From Bog-473 sp963828825 (lineage in GTDB: Bacteria > Actinomycetota > Acidimicrobiia > Acidimicrobiales > RAAP-2): a stretch of 64,000 nucleotides of DNA. Location of the stretch: NCBI GenBank assembly GCA_963828825.1, contig CAWHGF010000004.1, positions 186,001-250,000 on the forward strand. The letters are read 5' to 3'. Below, in pieces: positions 58,591-64,000 of the stretch; positions within the stretch are counted from its first letter, which is position 1; every line of letters begins with the position of its first letter. The position numbers and the translations under genes were made by a program. The notes beneath the pieces are model-generated. The model was not told where the DNA came from, made no database searches, and saw only the letters and a list, made by a program, of their open reading frames with translations.

Positions 58591-58869
58591 TCAGAAGTTT
58601 CCCCGGTTGATCTCCTTCAGCATCGCCTTGTCCAACTCGGCCTCGGCCAGCAGCTTCTTCAACTGCGCGTTCTCCTTGCGCAGTTCTCGCAGCTCCTTGG
58701 CATCGTCGGCCTTCATGCCCCCGTACTGATTGCGCCAGCGGTGCCAGGTCGACTCGGTGATTTCGAGGTGACGGACCACCTCATCGACCGTCTTTCCTTC
58801 TCCGAGGAGCTTCTCGCCCTCGGCGAGTTTCCTGATCACCTGCTCGGGCGTATGGCGCCGTCTCTTCAT
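58591..58869 (-). CDS. IS3 orfA (HTH) protein
   Basis: 92 residues. KRRRHTPEQVIRKLAEGEKL, LGEGKTVDEVVRHLEITEST and WHRWRNQYGGMKADDAKEL form the HTH. RELRKENAQLKKLLAEAELD, KAMLKEINRGNF is the zipper and orfA end typical of the IS407 group. The ATG at 58867-58869 is chosen over an upstream frame extension. Complete. Confidence 0.9.
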   Translation of the reverse strand: MKRRRHTPEQVIRKLAEGEKLLGEGKTVDEVVRHLEITESTWHRWRNQYGGMKADDAKELRELRKENAQLKKLLAEAELDKAMLKEINRGNF

Positions 58870-59191
58870 CGTCGTGCTGTCCTCCTTCCCCACATCGTGG
58901 GGCTCGGACTCGCACAACGGGTGGATCAGTTCACGGGGACCCGGTCACCGTGGTCACGCCCCTAACCGGCATCGAACTCGGGCAGGGGCAACCGACATGG
59001 ATTCCGTCCAGACCATTAGTCCATTCTCATGGACCACGCCGGTCGTTTGCTCGGTTCGGTTCGAAAAACCGTGGTTGCCAATGGGACTTTGGTCCCTTAC
59101 AGTCCCTCTTGACGAGGCGTAGCAGAATCGAAGGCCGTCCGTGGTCGGGGGTGGAGCTGATGGGCAGATTCTTTGACGAAAGGGAGGGCTT

Positions 59192-59461
59192 GTGCGTGCC
59201 AGAGGTATGTTCGGAGGCTTTGCCGCAGTAGCCGCAGGAATCTTGCGCTGGGAGGGCTACTACCCATCTTGACAGGATCGGTTGCTCCTGCGTCGGCATT
59301 GGTGCCTAATGCGCCCATCCCGGCATGGACGGGAAGAGGGAGTCAAGGCGCCGAAGTCGGACAGCGGTGGCACGGTCCCCATCCTTCTTAAGGTCGCCCC
59401 GATCATTGAGGAACACTGGCTGAGTACACCGCCGCCGGCGAAGAACGAGACCAAATATTAG
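59192..59461 (+). pseudogene. small secreted protein, frameshifted
   Basis: GTG at 59192 (GGGAGGG upstream) starts VRARGMFGGFAAVAAGI. A shift near 59245 leads to LALGGLLPILTGSVAPASAL then VPNAPIPAWTGRGSQG, so together they give a signal peptide and mature start. A second shift near 59350 leads to SDSGGTVPILLKVAPIIEEH then WLSTPPPAKNETKY stop. About 88 codons in three frames. Its stop overlaps the stop of the convergent GT-C gene. No family recognised. Confidence 0.6.
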
Positions 59462-61551
59462 TTGTTGACGGTGATTGTGACGCCCTTGCTCTGACTCTTC
59501 CTACCTGCAGAGTCGTAGGCCACGCTCTGCAGCGTGTAGGTCCCGCTGGCGACGCTGGCCGTGTTCCATTTTGCGATCCATCCGTACAATGTCCGACGAG
59601 CAACGGCTATGAGTTTGCTGGGTTCGGATCCGCCGGTGAGAAGGAACTCAACCCTGGTCACGTTTAGTAAGTCGCCTGTCGCCACGGCATCAAGCAATTC
59701 GGTGCCCGACAACCTGGCGTCGTTCGCCGGCGTGCGAATGTTCGTGCTTAGGTCGGAAACTGGGAAGACTTGGTGGCTCGGCGGGCCGTGCCAGTCCATC
59801 CACAGTGAGAACTGGCCGGCAGAGAGCTTCGGAGGGCCGAGCGCATCGTTGAACAGCTCCATCACAGACCCGCTTCCGCCAGCTGAGCGATCCACGATGA
59901 CTAATCGAACGTCACTTTTGGACAGCGCGGTCCGGGTGGTGGTGACCAGCTCGGGGCTGACTGGCAACGACGGTCCGTAGATCGGAAAGAAGAAACTGGT
60001 GGCAAAGTCTTGGCCGGCAAGGAACCGCTGCAGGTTGGGGGGGTTCATCACGCTCGGGAAGAGACTCGGGCCGCCGCTGGCGTCTGGGTGATACGCGTAG
60101 CCCCCGAGCAGGCGAAATCCAAAGCCGTCTTCGGCCTGCCAGAGCATCGGCTGCAATGAGAACGCCGTGAGGTACGGGTAGGTGATGGTCACAGGGTCTC
60201 CTGCTGGAACAGCTCGGCGAATATTTGCAGGAAGCGAGACTGCCGACGGTGAGGAATTCGGCCACTGGGGTAGTTGGGTGGCCACCAGTACCGCCAACGT
60301 TATTCCCGCGAAGACTTGCCCTCGTCTGGTGGAGCCACCGTGCCGATGGCCCGGCGCCGGTGCCCGGTGCATATCATCCAGCCCGAACGCAATCACGGCG
60401 GCAAGGCAGGCTCCTGTTTCGAAGCTGATCCGGCCCGGCAGAATGTTGTTGAGCACGGGGAGGTGGTCCAGTAACAAGAAGGGAAGTGGGATGCGGGTCA
60501 ACCGCCCGTCAACGGCCAGATAGGGTCCAAGTGAAAGGAGCGCTGCACTAAGCAAGAGCACCACCGCCAGCTGCATACGAGGGCTACGACGCGAGTACCA
60601 CACGAGGATTCCGGTCACGATCAGGAGCGGGACACCGATGTAGCCGCCGGCCTCATCCACTGTGTTGCCGGCCAGGTGACTCCCGCCGGCCAGGCGACTC
60701 CCGAGAGACCGCATCCCGAGTGGAACCCTCTGAAAAGGTCCCGGAACCACGAAACTAAGCAAGTCGTTGTGGTCGGGGTTCGCTATGGGCGTTGTGGGTC
60801 CCGTGAAATGCTGAGGCCCGGCGATCAGGAACCAGACCGGATAGGCGAGCAGCACGGCCGTCACTCCCAGAGCGATTCCAGTTGGGCGCGACATCTGCCG
60901 CAAGCTCGCCGAATCGCGGATGGCGACGCATGCAATAGCGGCAATGATGAAGATGACAACAACCGTGCACACTTCTGGAGAGATGAGATATTGGGCCGCG
61001 ACGAGGAGACCAAGCTGGATCCCGAGCCGTCGAGGCGGTCCCCGGCGCTGCAGGATGGAAGCGACCGTGAACGCGATGAACGGCGGCAGCGGTACGAACA
61101 GCCGATCGACATGGGCGAGACTTTCAGCCACCATGTATGGCGAGAAGCCATAGATCAGTCCACCCAGTGCGGCTGCAGGACCCCATACGCGCCACTTGCG
61201 CAACACCACGAACGCGGCGGTCGCCGACGCCGGCATGGCCAGCACCATCAGCAGGTTCGCACCGACCACCGGGCCCAACGTCAGGGTGAAAGGAGCGGCG
61301 ACCAACCCGAGAAGGGGACTCTCAGTATTCTGGGCCAGGTTCACCCCAGTCGGCACAAACATGGCGTTGCTGAAGAACGGATTGAGGCCGTGGACGAGCG
61401 CATGGGGTACCCAGCCGAGAAACCATACGGATTGCGTATAGTCCCCATGGACTCCGAAAAGATGTTGCGCAAAATCCCAGGGCAATACCGGCCAGAATGC
61501 AGCGAGGCCAATCGACAAGTACCCGAGGGTCACGGCGATCGAGGGCGACAC
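59458..61551 (-). CDS. GT-C/YfhO-like polytopic membrane protein with C-terminal Ig-like domain
   Basis: 697 residues, third paralogue. The first loop has FGVHGDYTQSVWFLGW (conserved Asp, VWxLxW). About 12 helices follow, then an outer domain with TYPYLTAFSLQPML and FGFRLLGGYAYHPD. The C-terminal Ig-like domain (TPANDARLSGTELLDAVATG ... RRTLYGWIAKWNTASVASGT) is closely related to that of the 22697 gene. GTG start at 61549-61551; its ribosome site is weak and the cytoplasmic tail is short, so the true start may have been lost. Recombinase remnant and IS3-C lie downstream; an IS30 and att-like motif lie upstream. Function inferred as for the paralogues. Confidence 0.72.
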   Translation of the reverse strand: MSPSIAVTLGYLSIGLAAFWPVLPWDFAQHLFGVHGDYTQSVWFLGWVPHALVHGLNPFFSNAMFVPTGVNLAQNTESPLLGLVAAPFTLTLGPVVGANLLMVLAMPASATAAFVVLRKWRVWGPAAALGGLIYGFSPYMVAESLAHVDRLFVPLPPFIAFTVASILQRRGPPRRLGIQLGLLVAAQYLISPEVCTVVVIFIIAAIACVAIRDSASLRQMSRPTGIALGVTAVLLAYPVWFLIAGPQHFTGPTTPIANPDHNDLLSFVVPGPFQRVPLGMRSLGSRLAGGSHLAGNTVDEAGGYIGVPLLIVTGILVWYSRRSPRMQLAVVLLLSAALLSLGPYLAVDGRLTRIPLPFLLLDHLPVLNNILPGRISFETGACLAAVIAFGLDDMHRAPAPGHRHGGSTRRGQVFAGITLAVLVATQLPQWPNSSPSAVSLPANIRRAVPAGDPVTITYPYLTAFSLQPMLWQAEDGFGFRLLGGYAYHPDASGGPSLFPSVMNPPNLQRFLAGQDFATSFFFPIYGPSLPVSPELVTTTRTALSKSDVRLVIVDRSAGGSGSVMELFNDALGPPKLSAGQFSLWMDWHGPPSHQVFPVSDLSTNIRTPANDARLSGTELLDAVATGDLLNVTRVEFLLTGGSEPSKLIAVARRTLYGWIAKWNTASVASGTYTLQSVAYDSAGRKSQSKGVTITVNN

Positions 61552-61931
61552 CTTTCGAAGCGCGGAACGTAGAGTTGGGTACTGATTGGCTGGCCGAGGC
61601 GCGGTTACAAACTTCGCTCATGTAACGATCCGTTTTATCAAACCTTTGACGCTCCGCAGAAAGCGGCCCGTACCGACGCACCTCCGCAAACCAGCAGTTT
61701 GACCAGCATTTCCGCATGCGGACACTTATGGCCCAACTCGACGCCTGGACGCTGACCACACGTCTTCGTGCTTTCTGAGAGGAGACTCGAAGGTCGCTTG
61801 GAGATTAAACCCACTTGGGTTTGACGGGGTCTCGGTGATTTGGTTCTCTCATGCCACATCGGGCTGAGACCCGCGAAGATAGGCGAATTCGAGCGGTGGT
61901 CGCAACACCTCAATGATGGAGGTGTCACGAG
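61552..61931. other. intergenic stretch before IS30
   Basis: No supported gene. The left IS30 end probably starts near 61890 (TCGCAACAC at 61900-61908 is inverted at 63307-63315). Confidence 0.4.
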
Positions 61932-63326
61932 ATGGGAATTGGCAGGCAGCAGAGCGCGACGTGGGCTGTGCGGGGCAAGATCTACTCGCCGGGGCGGCCA
62001 CCGGTCTGGCAGCGCGATCAGGTGCAGCGGTTCTGGGTCGGGATCGCCAAGGGGCTCTCGAGTGAGGAGGCGGCACTGTCGGTGGGGGTGTCATCCCCCG
62101 TTGGGAGTAGGTGGTTCCGTGAGGCTGGCGGGATGCGCCCCGTCGTGGCCCCGTTATCTGGCCGTTACTTGTCCTTCGCTGAGCGCGAGGAGATCGCCAT
62201 CCTCAAGGCGAAAGACTGCGGTGTGCGCGAGATCGCCCGACAGACAAACCGTTCACCGTCGACGATCAGCCGAGAGCTGCGCCGCAATGCCGCCACGCGG
62301 GCGGGGTCGTCGGGATATCGAGCCATCAATGCTCAATGGCACGCTGATCGCCGGGCAAAGAGAGCAAAGGTGGCCAAGCTGGCTGCCAACGAGAAGCTGC
62401 GCGACTACGTGCAGGACCGGCTTTCGGGGCTGATTACCCGACCGGACGGGACCGAGGTTTCCGGTCCGACGGTCCGCTTCATCGGCCGCCGGCACGGCCG
62501 CCGCCAGGACCGCCGATGGGCGAAGGCGTGGAGCCCCGAGCAGATCTCGAACCGGTTGCGGGTGGATTTCGCCAATGATGAGTCCATGCGGATCTCGCAT
62601 GAGGCGATCTACCAGGCGCTCTACGTCCAGGGCCGAGGTGCACTCAAGCGTGAGCTCGTCGCCTGCCTGCGGACGGGTCGAGCCCTACGTGTGCCACGGG
62701 CTCGCACGCGTGGACGAGGGAAGAAGTTCGTCACCCCCGAGATCATGATCAGCGAACGACCGGCCGAAGCCGAGGATCGTGCCGTTCCTGGCCACTGGGA
62801 GGGTGACCTGATCATGGGTTTGAACCGATCGGCAATCGGCACCCTCGTCGAGCGCACCACCCGGTTCACGATGTTGCTGCGCCTTCCCCCAATGGAGGGC
62901 CACGGCATCGAACCCCACGTCAAGAACGGACCTCCGCTTGCCGGTCACGGGGCAGAGGCAGTTCGCGACGCCATCGCCGAGCAGATCATGACATTGCCCG
63001 AGCAACTGCGCCGATCGCTCACGTGGGACCAAGGCGCAGAAATGGCTCAGCACGCGCAGCTGCGCATCGACACCGGGCTGGCCATCTATTTCTGCGATCC
63101 CCAAAGCCCTTGGCAGCGCGGAACAAACGAGAACACCAAGGGACTGCTACGCCAGTATTTCCCGAAGGGCACCGAGCTATCCCGTCACTCCAGTGAAGAC
63201 CTGGACGCCGTCGCGCTCGCGCTCAACACAAGGCCTCGCAAGACCCTCGGTTGGAAGACGCCATCCGAAGCCCTCGACGAGCTTCTAAGCTCTGCCCGAC
63301 AGACACGTGTTGCGACGACTCCTTGA
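61932..63326 (+). CDS. IS30-family transposase
   Basis: 464 residues. N-terminal HTH (IAKGLSSEEAALSVGVSSPV) and a second HTH_38 domain (LSFAEREEIAILKAKDCGVR, EIARQTNRSPSTISRELRRN). The rve core has the DDE triad in VPGHWEGDLIMGLNRSAIGT, LRRSLTWDQGAEMAQHAQLR and PWQRGTNENTKGLLRQYFPK. Complete, including the family-typical end LNTRPRKTLGWKTPSEALDE. It lies between the third GT-C gene and the second rep remnant. Confidence 0.93.
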   Translation: MGIGRQQSATWAVRGKIYSPGRPPVWQRDQVQRFWVGIAKGLSSEEAALSVGVSSPVGSRWFREAGGMRPVVAPLSGRYLSFAEREEIAILKAKDCGVREIARQTNRSPSTISRELRRNAATRAGSSGYRAINAQWHADRRAKRAKVAKLAANEKLRDYVQDRLSGLITRPDGTEVSGPTVRFIGRRHGRRQDRRWAKAWSPEQISNRLRVDFANDESMRISHEAIYQALYVQGRGALKRELVACLRTGRALRVPRARTRGRGKKFVTPEIMISERPAEAEDRAVPGHWEGDLIMGLNRSAIGTLVERTTRFTMLLRLPPMEGHGIEPHVKNGPPLAGHGAEAVRDAIAEQIMTLPEQLRRSLTWDQGAEMAQHAQLRIDTGLAIYFCDPQSPWQRGTNENTKGLLRQYFPKGTELSRHSSEDLDAVALALNTRPRKTLGWKTPSEALDELLSSARQTRVATTP

Positions 63327-63352
63327 GCCTGAGTAGTGCCCCAGTCGTGGTG

Positions 63353-63397
63353 TGGGGCAGTCAGGGCGGCGGGTGCGCTCCCTGTAACACAGCACCC
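63353..63397 (+). repeat. att-like motif, copy 4
   Basis: TGGGGCAGTCAGGGCGGC then GGGTGCGCTCCCTGTAACAC AGCACCC (63371-63397). The rep-like reading frame begins three bases later. Confidence 0.75.
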
Positions 63398-63399
63398 GA

Positions 63400-64000
63400 G
63401 TAGTGGAGTTGGCATCTGGCATCGATGCGCTCTATCTGTCAGGAAACGCCACCGTCTCCGACTCACTTCGAGAACAGCTGGCCGAAGGCCGAGCGGCTGC
63501 AGAACAGGCTGGTGAACCGCAGCCCTTCGATTTCGGCAATGGCACTCTCTGTGAGATCGCCCATCATGGTTGGGGCCGGTACCGGTATCGCCTATCCCAT
63601 CCGCATGGCCTGATCGGCATCAACCCGGACAGCCTCATGCCTCCGATCCGGATTCAGCCACGAGCCGAATTCCTCCATGGCGTCGGGCCTCTTGAAGCAG
63701 CCCGTTGGTTCGAAGATGTCATCGAGTGGCGGATGGGTCGGGTAGCGCTTTCCGTCAATCGGTGGACCTCTTCGGTGATTTCCAAGGCTGGGACTTCAGC
63801 GCTGATGACCGGGGACGCTTTGTCTGCCGTGCGAAAGCTCGCACCACCTACGAGGACGATGGGCGTTGGACGGGTTTCTCGTTCGGACTGCGGAGGTCTC
63901 GCACCGTCACGGCACGTATATACGACAAGACCGAGCAACTGAAGCTGAGCCGTGCTGGCTACTGGGAGGACATCTGGGGGCCCTCTTACGACCGTGAGAA
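63400..64000 (+). pseudogene. replication-initiator-like protein, frameshifted, runs off the window
   Basis: VVELASGIDALYLSGNATVS, EPQPFDFGNGTLCEIAHHGW, GRYRYRLSHPHGLIGINPDS, MPPIRIQPRAEFLHGVGPLE and ALSVNR lie in one frame. After loss of one base near 63761 DLFGDFQGWDFSADDRGRFV, ARTTYEDDGRWTGFSFGLRR, TVTARIYDKTEQLKLSRAGY and WEDIWGPSYDRE follow to the window end. I recognise this as a Rep_trans-like initiator family found next to serine recombinases in actinobacterial elements. The native 5' end is cut at the att-like motif. Tyr in ARIYDKTE may be catalytic (inference). Confidence 0.75.

Larger units (their letters stand above)
57711..58947 (-). mobile_element. IS3-family element C
   Basis: About 1237 bases. 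Ends: TGACCGGGCCCC (57711-57722) and the complement TGACCGGGTCCC (58936-58947). The 4-bp target duplication CCGT lies at 57707-57710 and 58948-58951. Different in sequence from elements A and B. Intact orfA and orfB. Confidence 0.92.
57254..58965 (+). pseudogene. large serine recombinase C-terminal part, split by IS3-C
   Basis: An open frame from about 57254 gives ETLGALSDKRYKLLDPYYRD, LFSEEEARLCAAIEAARIEA, LEARFDQVASLLQGLDIEAV and LVEELVEAVGVFPDHLEVTV. The linker FVGVGGGGVGGGTTTEPDWR LMP follows. This is the coiled-coil and tail of a recombinase. IS3-C is inserted after the codon for P; taking out 57711-58951 restores WSRP stop (58952-58965), giving DWRLMPWSRP. The catalytic and zinc domains are missing upstream. 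Confidence 0.85.

Noticed and set aside
1..64000. CRISPR arrays, rRNA genes, complete tRNA genes, complete phage modules
   Set aside because: No regularly spaced short repeats, rRNA-like conserved stretches, foldable complete tRNAs or structural phage genes were found on reading both strands.

Overview
The window is high-GC DNA from an actinobacterium, possibly of the Acidimicrobiia type. The phylum call rests on a mycothiol-dependent maleylpyruvate-isomerase relic, GT87 and DUF4235 proteins, a TlyA-like methyltransferase and strong GGAGG ribosome sites; the class is only a guess. It is an accessory, mobile-element-rich region, not a core-genome block. It carries seven insertion sequences: IS110, three different IS3 types, IS256, IS1380 and IS30. 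It also holds at least six remnants of one family of large-serine-recombinase element, and many broken genes.

Layout. 0.3-12.1 kb: small metabolic and unknown genes (phosphotransferase, GT87 mannosyltransferase, two VOC proteins, P-loop kinase, serine hydrolase, AHSA1 protein, methyltransferases) around an IS110. 12.5-18 kb: two IS3 copies, SnoaL-like and GYD proteins and a frameshifted mycothiol-dependent enzyme. 18-25 kb: a frameshifted polytopic membrane protein, a dead IS256 and a 752-residue GT-C/YfhO-like membrane protein. 25-29.5 kb: gene relics, an IS1380 and a decayed large serine recombinase. 29.5-45.05 kb: an ion-transport and stress island (GAP-like, DMT, DUF4235, DUF2252, SulP, lipid kinase, PPK2, P-type ATPase, DUF1269, DUF7144, SHOCT proteins, DUF6325, GH15 relic, MFS). 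45.2-50 kb: truncated sigma factor, methyltransferase, TlyA-like protein, lipoprotein, DUF4279 and DUF6188. 49.8-53 kb: hairpin-rich DNA with a few small genes, then a DHFR-like reductase. 53.8-64 kb: two more GT-C proteins, an IS3, an IS30 and rep/recombinase relics.

Three points link these parts. First, the island lies between two same-direction copies of about 145 bp (29352-29496 and 45053-45200). Each copy is the 3' end of the recombinase gene plus a 25-bp motif ending GTAACACAGCACC, so the island was probably captured by site-specific or homologous recombination. Second, the motif occurs twice more (56268, 63371), just upstream of a duplicated rep-like 5' end. The large polytopic membrane genes repeatedly sit next to these recombinase ends, which suggests mobile cassettes carrying surface-glycan or membrane genes. 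Third, most genes of the island from 33 to 44 kb carry one-base frameshifts or nonsense codons, while the 2-kb GT-C genes and several transposases are intact. This is either regional gene death or locally poor sequence.

The best single regulatory candidate is a long stem that fully pairs the ribosome-binding site of the TlyA-like gene (47502-47550).
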